Position numbers and translations under genes: made by a program
Assembly (NCBI RefSeq): GCF_037688875.1
Contig: NZ_JAWDIE010000006.1
Span: 1-64,000, forward strand
Reading direction: 5' to 3'
DNA from: Amphibiibacter pelophylacis
Lineage (GTDB): Bacteria > Pseudomonadota > Gammaproteobacteria > Burkholderiales > Burkholderiaceae_C
Length of the DNA stretch: 64,000 bases
Notes under the pieces: model-generated
Told to the model about the DNA's origin: nothing
The model's database searches: none
Seen by the model: only the letters and a program-made list of their open reading frames with translations
Part shown: positions 1 to 8,345 of the stretch, in pieces
Layout of the letters: each line of letters starts with the position of its first letter
Numbering within the stretch: the stretch's first letter is position 1

Positions 1-960
1 GCAGACCTGTTCAGCAGCTTTGCGCTGGGATTGTTCACTGCCGGATAGGCAGCTTAGAAAAGCTTGAGAGATTCGTGCTGCGGTTGCTGTTGGTTCACTG
101 CCGGATAGGCAGCTTAGAAATGGGCGCTCCTGTGCGTCGCATCTCATCGTTTGTTCACTGCCGGATAGGCAGCTTAGAAACAAACAGCACACAGAACAGA
201 GCGGGTCAGGGGGTTCACTGCCGGATAGGCAGCTTAGAAAATGAGGCCACTTGCTGGATTTGTTGCGCGAGGGTTCACTGCCGGATAGGCAGCTTAGAAA
301 ACCAGCTCAGGTCGAGCGCCCCAGCAGCATCAGTTCACTGCCGGATAGGCAGCTTAGAAATTCAACCCGGCCAGCCTGATCGCTGGCGCATGGTTCACTG
401 CCGGATAGGCAGCTTAGAAAAACATTTGGGAAGCCCGCCACCAGTCACAAAGGTTCACTGCCGGATAGGCAGCCTAGAAATTGCAGGCCCCGGCCTGCGC
501 TTCGGTGTTGCGGTTCACTGCCGGATAGGCAGCTTAGAAAAGTGTCGAGGCGAAGGCAAGCGCTTAAATTTTGTTCACTGCCGGATAGGCAGCTTAGAAA
601 TCGAAAAAATCCGCGCCGATCGCCAGGATCGCGTTCACTGCCGGATAGGCAGCTTAGAAAAAACACAGGCCTGCTCGATGCCGCCAGGCAGTGTTCACTG
701 CCGGATAGGCAGCTTAGAAATACTGACCAACCCGCAATATGGCGCCGGATTCGTTCACTGCCGGATAGGCAGCTTAGAAAACCAGCAGGACCAACAACCG
801 AGCGCCAGACAGGTTCACTGCCGGATAGGCGGCTTAGAAATGTACGTCACCGACCCGGACCATGGCGCAGGCGTTCACTGCCGGATAGGCAGCTTAGAAA
901 CGGCCCAGCGCCGCGCTGCGCTGCCGGACGCCGTTCACTGCCGGATAGACAGCCTGGAAA
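1..960 (+). CRISPR. Type I-F CRISPR array, leader-distal end
   Basis: Sixteen 28-bp repeats start at base 33 and recur every 60 bp to 933-960, separated by 32-bp spacers; a full-length 32-bp spacer also occupies 1-32. The repeat begins GTTCACTGCCGGATAGGC and ends CTTAGAAA, with a CTGCC/GGCAG stem, which matches the repeat class processed by Cas6f in type I-F (Ypest) systems. Two internal repeats carry one change each (453-480 and 813-840). The last repeat (933-960) has three changes, the usual sign of the old, leader-distal end, so the leader and cas genes should lie to the left, outside the window. No spacer is duplicated. No cas gene is present in the window. Open frames through the array are artefacts of its 60-bp period. 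Confidence 0.98.
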
Positions 961-1066
961 TCAAATAATCGCTTGTGCGTGGGATAGCGCTGATACGCCG
1001 CCAGGCCGCAGTGCCGTCCTGGCTGTGGCTATGCCTGCTGGGGCGCTCTCAATAGTTGCCAAGCCT

Positions 1067-1720
1067 TCAAACCGGTCCACAACTTGCACGTAGCCCGCGC
1101 CCACCCAGCGCCATCGGAACCACCGCCACCATGACGATCAGGTGATACAGCCCGTTGTGGTCCAGCAGCTCGGCGCCGGGCCAGCGGACTTTCAAAGCCT
1201 GCCCCGCCGATGCCGCCAGCAAAAGCACCACGCCCGCCACCATGGCGGGTGATGCGCCCGGACTTCCCTGGCGCAGATGCAAGACGTTAAGCCCCAGCCA
1301 CAGCAGCATGACAGGCAGATAGTTGACGATGACGACGACAAAGCGGTCGGTCTGCCACAGCACGCTGCTGTAGGCCGCCCACTGCAGCAGCGCCACGGCC
1401 ACCAGAACGCGCCGCGTCCGCCCCGTAAAAAACTGCTGCGCGGCGGCCAGCAGCACGCAAGCTGTCATGCCGCCCAGCACCATCCAGTTCAGGTGGGTGA
1501 TGAGGTAGCGGTCCAGGCCACGCGCCTGGACAAAGCCGTGGTCTATGCCGCCCAGCAGCGCCGACAGGCCCAGCAGCGTCAGGCCCAGCGCCCACCAGAA
1601 GGCGGCAGAACCGCGCTGCAGGGCGCCGCTGGATGGGCCACGCGCCAGCCATCCTGCAAGGAAAAAAACCTCGCAGGCCAGCATGAAGTTGGTGATAGCC
1701 GTGATGGCAATGGCGTCCAT
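1067..1720 (-). CDS. Multi-pass membrane protein of unknown function
   Basis: A 217-residue protein with about seven hydrophobic segments separated by short loops, and no signal peptide other than the first membrane span. Conserved-looking polar residues sit at membrane edges: GGIDHGF near residue 58, THLNW near 75, and LDHNGLYHLI near 186. This spacing of His, Asp and Asn resembles small bacterial membrane families with buried His/Asp residues (DUF6962-like or distant CREST hydrolase relatives), but I cannot assign a reaction. The ATG at 1720 is the natural start. It lies about 140 bp downstream of rhlE on the same strand and could be read through from it. The C-terminal tail after the last helix is short and GC-rich. 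Confidence 0.7.
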   Translation of the reverse strand: MDAIAITAITNFMLACEVFFLAGWLARGPSSGALQRGSAAFWWALGLTLLGLSALLGGIDHGFVQARGLDRYLITHLNWMVLGGMTACVLLAAAQQFFTGRTRRVLVAVALLQWAAYSSVLWQTDRFVVVIVNYLPVMLLWLGLNVLHLRQGSPGASPAMVAGVVLLLAASAGQALKVRWPGAELLDHNGLYHLIVMVAVVPMALGGRGLRASCGPV

Positions 1721-1798
1721 GTCCGCGCTCCCGCTCAGGAATGGACGCCAGTGTAGCCACCCGCTGCGGACAGCGGACGGTCAGAAGTCGCTGATCAG

Positions 1799-1860
1799 GC
1801 GCTGCAGGCCGTGACCCAGCGCAACGCTTACGCGCTGCAGGCCATGACCCAGCGCAGCAC

Positions 1861-1864
<4 letters not shown>
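1799..1864. repeat. 33-bp tandem duplication at the 3' end of rhlE
   Basis: Two adjacent 33-bp units, 1799-1831 and 1832-1864, both begin GCGCTGCAGGCC and differ at only a few positions. The second unit contains the rhlE stop codon (minus strand), so each unit carries an in-frame TAA on that strand. The units lie just downstream of the helicase reading frame and are not part of any other supported gene. Confidence 0.85.
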
Positions 1865-3213
<1,349 letters not shown>

Positions 3214-3403
3214 GGAATACGACCAATAGGACAAACACCCGTCAGGGTGCAGCGGAATCCTCCTTGGCCTTGGCCAATCAGACAGGAGAAAACAGCCAGA
3301 AAGTGCAAAAAGGGCGGAAACGAGCCCTGAGAGGGCGTCTGAGGTCCCTTTCATCAAGCTGCGGATTCTATCGAGGAATCTACTCAGCGCCGGAAAGAAC
3401 CAA

Positions 3404-3420
3404 CCCCCGCAAACAGGGGG
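3404..3420 (-). terminator. Possible weak terminator after purU
   Basis: CCCCC at 3404-3408 pairs with GGGGG at 3416-3420 across a 7-base loop, and on the minus strand it is followed by a modestly T-rich stretch (TTGGTTCTTT). The G tract actually runs nine bases, 3416-3424. The T run is poor, so this could equally be a chance hairpin. The rest of the 3214-3442 interval holds no gene I can support. Confidence 0.3.
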
Positions 3421-3442
3421 GGGGCGCCACCCGGAATTCCGC

Positions 3443-4342
3443 CTAGCGAAAAACCACCGTGCGCTGACCATTGATCAGCACACGGCGTTCGGCATGCCAC
3501 CGAAGGGCACGGGCCAGCACCCGGCATTCGATATCGCGGCCCACGGCCGTCAGATCTTCAACCGTCAGGCGATGGTCAACGCGCTCGACATCCTGCTCGA
3601 TGATGGGGCCTTCGTCGAGGTCAGTTGTCACGTAATGCGCTGTGGCGCCAATGATTTTCACGCCACGGGCGTGCGCCTGGGCGTAGGGGCGGGCGCCCTT
3701 GAAGCTGGGCAGAAAGCTGTGATGGATGTTGATGGCGCGGCCGCTGAGCACCTGGCAGAACTCGGGGCTGAGGATCTGCATGTAACGCGCCAGCACCACG
3801 GTATCGACCTGATGATCGTGGATCAGCGCCTCGATGCGCTGCTCCTGGGCGCGCTTGGCCGCGTGGTCGCTGCCCGGGGCCAGCGGCAGGTGGTACCACG
3901 GCAGGCCGTAGTGGCGCGCCAGCGCTTCGAAATCGGGGTGGTTGGAGACCACGCAGGCCACGTCCACCGGCAGCTGGCGGTTGTGCCAGCGGTAGAGCAG
4001 ATCGTTCAGGCAGTGCCCGAACCGGCTGACCAGCAGCATCACGCGCGGGCGCTGACCCAGCGCGTGAAAACTGTGCTGCATCTTCAGGGCCTGCGCGGTC
4101 GGCGCAAAGCGCTGCTGCAGCGTCTCCAGCACGTCACCGGCAGCGCCGTCATTCTCGGCCAGCGCCTGAACATGCACGCGCATGAAAAATCGCCCCGAAG
4201 CGTCGGCCTCGAAGACATCGCCGTACTGCTGCGATTCGACGATGTTGCAGCCAGCTTCGTGCAGCACCTGCGAGACGCGGTGCACGATGCCCGGCGCGTC
4301 CGGGCAGGACAGGGTCAGGACGATGTCCTGCAGGGCGCTCAT
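3443..4342 (-). CDS. purU: Formyltetrahydrofolate deformylase
   Basis: Hydrolyses 10-formyltetrahydrofolate to tetrahydrofolate and formate, balancing one-carbon pools and supplying formate for purine synthesis. The 299-residue length is typical. An N-terminal ACT regulatory domain (residues about 8-90, starting LTLSCPDAPGIVHRVS) is followed by a formyltransferase-fold domain with LLVSRFGHCLNDLLYR, the catalytic region NIHHSFLPSFKGA and the DEGPIIEQD motif. The HH of NIHHSF and the Asp of DLDEGPI correspond to catalytic residues of the family. It is the last gene of a minus-strand set ilvE, zinc-finger protein, purU, with a 19-bp gap to its upstream neighbour. Confidence 0.96.
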   Translation of the reverse strand: MSALQDIVLTLSCPDAPGIVHRVSQVLHEAGCNIVESQQYGDVFEADASGRFFMRVHVQALAENDGAAGDVLETLQQRFAPTAQALKMQHSFHALGQRPRVMLLVSRFGHCLNDLLYRWHNRQLPVDVACVVSNHPDFEALARHYGLPWYHLPLAPGSDHAAKRAQEQRIEALIHDHQVDTVVLARYMQILSPEFCQVLSGRAINIHHSFLPSFKGARPYAQAHARGVKIIGATAHYVTTDLDEGPIIEQDVERVDHRLTVEDLTAVGRDIECRVLARALRWHAERRVLINGQRTVVFR

Positions 4343-4361
4343 GGGGCTGTCGCGCGGGTGT

Positions 4362-4571
4362 TCAGTGTCCGCCGCCAGCCACTTCGCCCTCTTTGAGCTG
4401 GTACTGCGTGCCGCAGTAGGGGCAGACGCCCCGGCCGGTGTGGCTGATGTCGATGAAAACGCGCGGGTGGCTGTTCCAGGCCGTCATTGACGGATTGGGG
4501 CAGCACACCGAGGTGCAGCCGTGCAGTTCGCGGGCGGTGACGATGACGGGGGAGGCTGTCGGAGTGCTCAT
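4362..4571 (-). CDS. Small zinc-finger protein, zf-CHCC family
   Basis: A 69-residue protein with the zf-CHCC layout: a Cys pair near residue 23 (CCPNP), a His in DISHTG, and CPYCGTQY near residue 50, presumably binding one zinc. Relatives include the zinc-binding small subunit homologous to mitochondrial complex I accessory protein NDUFS6; in betaproteobacteria this stand-alone gene very often sits next to ilvE, as here. Its molecular job is not established. It lies between ilvE (18-bp gap) and purU (19-bp gap), so the three are probably one transcript. Confidence 0.88.
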   Translation of the reverse strand: MSTPTASPVIVTARELHGCTSVCCPNPSMTAWNSHPRVFIDISHTGRGVCPYCGTQYQLKEGEVAGGGH

Positions 4572-4589
4572 GACGGAACCTTGGCGCGA

Positions 4590-5525
4590 TCAGGCAGAAA
4601 CGGGCGTGAGCCAGTGGGCGTACTTGGGGTTGCGGCCGTTCACGATGTCGAAGAAGGCCGACTGGATCTTCTCGGTGATGGGGCCACGCGAGCCCGCGCC
4701 CAGGGCGATGCGGTCGAGTTCGCGAATAGGCGTGACTTCAGCGGCGGTGCCGGTGAAGAAGGCCTCGTCGGCGATGTAGACCTCGTCGCGGGTGATGCGC
4801 TTCTGGATGATCTCCAGGCCCAGGTCTTTGGCGATGTGGAACACGGTGTTGCGCGTGATCCCGTTGAGCGCACCAGCCGACAGGTCGGGCGTGTAGATTG
4901 TGCCGTCCTTGATGACGAAGATGTTCTCGCCCGCGCCTTCCGACACGAAGCCGCTGGAATCCAGCAGCAGCGCTTCGTCGTAGCCGTCGTCCGTGACTTC
5001 CATATTGGCCAGGATGGAGTTGGTGTAGTTGGACACCGCCTTGGCCTGCGTCATCGTGATGTTGACGTGGTGGCGTGTGTAGCTGCTGGTCTTGACGCGG
5101 ATGCCGCGCTTCAGGCCTTCTTCGCCCAGGTAGGCGCCCCAGTTCCAGGCGGCGACCATGGCGTGCACGGTGTTGCCCTTGGGCGAAACGCCCAGCTTCT
5201 CGGAGCCCAGCCAGACCAGCGGACGGATGTAGGCGCTGTCCAGCGCGTTTTCGCGCACGACCTGACACTGCGCGGCATTGAGCTGATCGGCCGTCCAGGT
5301 GATGGGCATGCGCAGGATCTTGCTGCTGTTGAGCAGGCGCTGGGTGTGTTCCTGCAGGCGGAAAATCGCGGTGCCCTTGTCGGTTTTGTAAGCGCGCACG
5401 CCTTCGAAAGCGCCGCAGCCGTAGTGCAGGGTGTGCGTCAGCACGTGGACTTTGGCGTCGCGCCAGTCGACCAGCTGGCCGTCCATCCAGATTTTTCCGT
5501 CTCTGTCATCCATTGTCAGCGCCAT
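4590..5525 (-). CDS. ilvE: Branched-chain amino acid aminotransferase
   Basis: Transfers the amino group of Leu, Ile or Val to 2-oxoglutarate, the last step of their synthesis; a fold-type IV PLP enzyme. Visible features are HYGCGAFEGVRAY near the N-terminus, the PLP lysine in TQAKAVSNYTNS, the E(L/V) and GFVSEGAGENIFV motif, and the phosphate-binding GTAAEVTPIRELD. I chose the ATG at 5525 (311 residues) because GGAG lies 7 bases upstream; an in-frame ATG at 5540 lacks a comparable ribosome-binding site. First gene of the probable ilvE-zinc finger-purU operon, divergent from the YidB-like gene. Confidence 0.96.
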   Translation of the reverse strand: MALTMDDRDGKIWMDGQLVDWRDAKVHVLTHTLHYGCGAFEGVRAYKTDKGTAIFRLQEHTQRLLNSSKILRMPITWTADQLNAAQCQVVRENALDSAYIRPLVWLGSEKLGVSPKGNTVHAMVAAWNWGAYLGEEGLKRGIRVKTSSYTRHHVNITMTQAKAVSNYTNSILANMEVTDDGYDEALLLDSSGFVSEGAGENIFVIKDGTIYTPDLSAGALNGITRNTVFHIAKDLGLEIIQKRITRDEVYIADEAFFTGTAAEVTPIRELDRIALGAGSRGPITEKIQSAFFDIVNGRNPKYAHWLTPVSA

Positions 5526-5705
5526 GGTCCTGCTCCGCATCCAGTTGTCGTTGAAGCAACAATTCTAGCCGCAGCCGTGGCCTTGTGCGCCTGGCCGGGG
5601 GCGTCGTGCGTGGCGGGTGTCCGGTGGCGGCTTGTCTGGCGTCGGGCTGCAGTACAGTGCGGACTCTTGTATTTGCAACCGGGCGCTGCGGCGCAGGAGA
5701 TCACG

Positions 5706-6113
5706 ATGGGACTGTTCGATAAAGTGGCTGAGATGGCTGCAGGCGTCATGGGCGGCCAGGGCGGCAACGGCAACCTGATCGGCGCGCTGGTCAGCGTTCT
5801 GGGTCAGCAGGAAGGTGGCCTGCAGGGCCTGATGGCCAAGGCGCAGCAGCTGGGCCTGGGCGACATCGTCCAGTCCTGGATCGGCAAGGGCGCCAACGAG
5901 CCCATCGCCCCCGGTCAGGTCAGCGAACTGCTGGGCACGGACACTGTCAACCAGCTGGCCAGCAAAGTGGGCACGACCGCCCCCGAAGTCACGGACCAGC
6001 TCAGCCAGCTTCTGCCCGGCCTGATCGACCGCATCAGCCCCAACGGCCAGCTGCCCACCGGCGGCATCGCCGAAATCGCCCAGCAGGCGCTGGGTTCGCT
6101 GTTCAAGCGCTGA
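5706..6113 (+). CDS. YidB-like protein (DUF937)
   Basis: A 135-residue soluble protein, MGLFDKVAEMAAGVMGG at the N-terminus, then glycine-rich linkers and repeated helical stretches (GLMAKAQQLGLGDIVQSWIG, LLGTDTVNQLA, APEVTDQLSQLLPGLID). This is the YidB/DUF937 family, widespread but of unknown function. The open frame runs about 1.2 kb further upstream, but that part is antisense to ilvE; AGGAG lies directly before the ATG at 5706, which settles the start. It runs convergently into brnA with no gap. Confidence 0.88.
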   Translation: MGLFDKVAEMAAGVMGGQGGNGNLIGALVSVLGQQEGGLQGLMAKAQQLGLGDIVQSWIGKGANEPIAPGQVSELLGTDTVNQLASKVGTTAPEVTDQLSQLLPGLIDRISPNGQLPTGGIAEIAQQALGSLFKR

Positions 6114-6506
6114 TCAGGGCTTGTCTGGTGTGCGGGCTTCCTGCAGCACTTCGCGCAGGGCCTGCTTGATCGTTTCCAGTGGCGCTGACCCTGCGCTCCC
6201 GCCTTGAGTTGACAGCGCTGCACGCAGCGTACTGTTAATCAGCGACTGATAGCCACGCCCACCCGCTAGAGCCTTGAACTGATCCACCACCGTCCGATCC
6301 AGCGAGATCGTGATGCGCTGGCGCCCCTTTTCAGAATCCGCCAGAACCTGCGCCAGCGGCCGAAGGCGCACCGCTTCCGCTTCGGTCAATTCCGGGCTCT
6401 CGTCGTCGGGCTGACCGGCGTGGGGCGCGGCATCTGCTCTGGCCCAGTCAATGGCGGGTCTGGGTTCGCCAACGGATAGCGTCAACCATTTTTTGCTCAC
6501 GATCAT
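6114..6506 (-). CDS. brnA: BrnA-type antitoxin
   Basis: A 130-residue protein whose C-terminal half holds a ribbon-helix-helix DNA-binding fold (QRITISLDRTVVDQFKALAG then GYQSLINSTLRAAL), as in BrnA antitoxins that bind the BrnT toxin and repress their shared promoter. The N-terminal half is acidic and probably contacts the toxin. It follows brnT and overlaps its 3' end by 59 bp, the usual coupling in this family. AAGG lies just before the ATG at 6506. The C-terminal extension after the RHH (about 35 residues) is longer than in many BrnA proteins. Confidence 0.88.
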   Translation of the reverse strand: MIVSKKWLTLSVGEPRPAIDWARADAAPHAGQPDDESPELTEAEAVRLRPLAQVLADSEKGRQRITISLDRTVVDQFKALAGGRGYQSLINSTLRAALSTQGGSAGSAPLETIKQALREVLQEARTPDKP

Positions 6507-6750
6507 TGGCCTTTCTGAGTGAAATAATCCGCATGATGTGCGGTTCTGGCTGACAGAAAACCACCACCATCAGGCGGCTGCTGATGTCGTTGTACCCCCG
6601 GAAACGCGGCTCAGGATAGGCGTTGCGCAAGTCTTCGATCACAAGCATGGCGTCACTGGCAGGCGGGAACATGGCTATGGCCTGCAGCAGACCAATGCCG
6701 TGTTTGACGATGTTGGATTCGTTTTTGCCTGGATCACATTCGAACTTCAT
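6448..6750 (-). CDS. brnT: BrnT-type ribonuclease toxin
   Basis: A 100-residue protein of the BrnT family, RelE-fold ribonucleases that stop translation by cutting RNA when freed from BrnA. Family features seen are the start KFECDPGKNESNIVKHGIG, the central RFRGYND segment and the C-terminal MRIISLRKANDREQ, which supplies the basic catalytic residues. The frame is open 24 codons further upstream, but AGGAG lies 8 bases before the ATG at 6750, and the longer version would begin inside the promoter palindrome. It is the first gene of the brnTA operon. Confidence 0.9.
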   Translation of the reverse strand: MKFECDPGKNESNIVKHGIGLLQAIAMFPPASDAMLVIEDLRNAYPEPRFRGYNDISSRLMVVVFCQPEPHIMRIISLRKANDREQKMVDAIRWRTQTRH

Positions 6751-6808
6751 GGGCAACTCCTGTTTTTGTTGTTGTGTGGAGTAGTTTGAAAGATTCAGAC
6801 AACATTGA

Positions 6809-6836
6809 TTATGCATGTTCATGCATAAGAGTCAAT
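6809..6836 (-). promoter_or_regulatory. brnTA promoter with embedded palindromic operator
   Basis: On the minus strand TTGACT (6836-6831) and CATAAT (6814-6809) are separated by 16 bp, a good sigma-70 promoter about 60 bp before the brnT start. The interval 6810-6829 is an inverted repeat, TTATGCATG-TT-CATGCATAA, filling the spacer and part of the -10 box. Binding of the BrnA ribbon-helix-helix dimer here would directly block RNA polymerase, which fits the known autoregulation of brnTA operons. Confidence 0.75.
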
Positions 6837-6860
6837 CGTCGCATCTCTTGATAGTCCTCC

Positions 6861-8297
6861 TCAGCGGCTCGGCGGCAGAATCTGTCTCGGGTGGGCCAGC
6901 GATTCGTGGGCGGCGTGCAGGCGGCGCACCAGCACCTGAATGAAGGCCTGGTCGAAGCAGTGGCGGGTTTCGGCGCTGAACTGCGCCATGCTTTCTACTG
7001 TCAGGCCCAGCGCCGTGGTGGCTTCGCTGGCGCGCACCAGTGCGCTGTGCTGGCGCAGTTCGGGGCTGGGGGCCAGATAGGCCATCTCGCCGACCGAGGT
7101 GCCGCTGCCCAGATCGGCCACGCGCAGATCGCCCCGGAAAACCTCGACCCGGCCACGGCCCAGAATGTAAAAGCGCCCGCCGATTTCGCCGGGGGTGAAG
7201 AGCGCCTCGCCCGCCGCAAAACGCTGCCAGTGGCCGCGCCGGGCCACTTCCCACAGCTGCACGTCGTTGAATCCGCCAAAAAACTCCAGCCCGCGCAGCA
7301 GCGCAAAGCGTTCGGTGTCCAGCACCTCCTGCTGGCTGGCCTGGCCCAGATCGCCCCGGCTGACCAGATCGGCGAGCTGCTGCGCCACCTGCGCCCAGTC
7401 GGGCCAGCGCTCAGCCGGGTCTTTGGCCAAGCCGCGCGCCACCAGCGCGACCAGCGCGGGCGGCAGGTTCTGGCGGCGCTGGTCCAGCAGCAGCGGCGTC
7501 TGGCTGTAAATCTGGTGGACCAGCATGCCGTGGTTGGCGGCCTCGAAGGGCGCGCGCCCGGCGATCAGGTGGTAGAGCACCGCACACAGCGCGTACTGGT
7601 CGGCGCGGTGATCCAGATCCTTGCCATCGAGCTGCTCGGGCGGCATGTAAGACAGCGATCCCACGCGGAAGACCTGCGTCTGGTCTGAGGTGAAATTGAA
7701 GGCGCTGCCGAAATCCGAAATCTTCACATCCAGGCCGTGCCCGCCGCTGCGCGAGTAGAGAATGTTGGCCGGTTTGATGTCGCGGTGCACCACGCCCTGG
7801 CGGTAAACATGGTCCAGCGCCTGCGCGCACTTGAAGCCCGCGTCCACCACCTGATCCAGCGGCAGCAGGTGGTCGGCGGCGCAGAACTCGCGCAGCGTGC
7901 CGCCGGGCACGTACTCCATCACCAGAAAAGGCGGCTGCGCGTGCGCGTCAGCATCCAGAATCTGGACGATGTTGGGGTGGTTCAGCCGCCCGACCAGTGC
8001 GGCTTCTGCGGCAAAAAATCGCGGCAGGAAATCGGTCTCGCCCTCGCAGGCGCCTTCCTGCTGGACCAGCATGCGTTTGATGGCGACCAGGCGCGAGCTG
8101 AAATCGTCGCGCGCCAGAAACACTTCGGCGGTGGCGCCACTGCCCAGACGCTGCATCACGCGGTAGCGCCCGATGTGGCCGGGCAGGCCCGTGGCGCTGG
8201 CGGCCCCGGGCGGGTCTGAAGCGGCGTGCGCAGGCAGCGCCTCGCCCGCCTGCGGCCGACGCTGGCCCGCGGCCCAACTGGGGAAAAAGCGCTTCAT
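6861..8297 (-). CDS. Ser/Thr protein kinase with C-terminal cyclic-nucleotide-binding domain
   Basis: A 478-residue cytoplasmic Hanks-type kinase. After a 40-residue Pro/Ala-rich leader come LGSGATAEVFLARD (glycine loop, about 51-64), VAIKRM (ATP lysine K74), EAALVGRLNHPNIV, HRDIKPANIL (171-180), SDFGSA (194-199), and MPPEQ (218-222), so all catalytic residues are present. From about residue 340 a beta-barrel domain of the cNMP-binding/Crp type follows (FAAGEALFTPGEIGGRFYIL, FRGDLRVADLGSG, GEMAYL). There is no membrane span. The obvious reading is a kinase whose activity is set by a small-molecule ligand, but the ligand cannot be inferred. ATG at 8297; divergent from argS across 48 bp. The frame continues far upstream only as antisense of argS. 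Confidence 0.92.
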   Translation of the reverse strand: MKRFFPSWAAGQRRPQAGEALPAHAASDPPGAASATGLPGHIGRYRVMQRLGSGATAEVFLARDDFSSRLVAIKRMLVQQEGACEGETDFLPRFFAAEAALVGRLNHPNIVQILDADAHAQPPFLVMEYVPGGTLREFCAADHLLPLDQVVDAGFKCAQALDHVYRQGVVHRDIKPANILYSRSGGHGLDVKISDFGSAFNFTSDQTQVFRVGSLSYMPPEQLDGKDLDHRADQYALCAVLYHLIAGRAPFEAANHGMLVHQIYSQTPLLLDQRRQNLPPALVALVARGLAKDPAERWPDWAQVAQQLADLVSRGDLGQASQQEVLDTERFALLRGLEFFGGFNDVQLWEVARRGHWQRFAAGEALFTPGEIGGRFYILGRGRVEVFRGDLRVADLGSGTSVGEMAYLAPSPELRQHSALVRASEATTALGLTVESMAQFSAETRHCFDQAFIQVLVRRLHAAHESLAHPRQILPPSR

Positions 8298-8345
8298 CCC
8301 CGAAGTGTGACCGCTTGGCAACGGGGCGCCGTTAAAATAAGCGCC

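Noticed and set aside
75..968. A 297-residue open frame and others through the first kilobase
   Set aside because: They are created by the CRISPR repeat-spacer period of 60 bp (a multiple of three); the translated repeats give an endlessly repeated VHCRIGSLE and the spacers are random.
961..1066. Search for cas genes or a leader on the right side of the array
   Set aside because: The terminal repeat is degenerate and the following bases are not A/T-rich; no cas-like frame follows, so the leader is on the left.
3416..3424. Nine-G homopolymer as a phase-variable tract
   Set aside because: It lies outside any reading frame, just after the purU stop, and not within a recognisable promoter spacer, so no switching role can be supported.
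4521..5705. An N-terminal extension of the YidB-like protein
   Set aside because: It lies antisense to ilvE and lacks family similarity; a good ribosome-binding site precedes the ATG at 5706.
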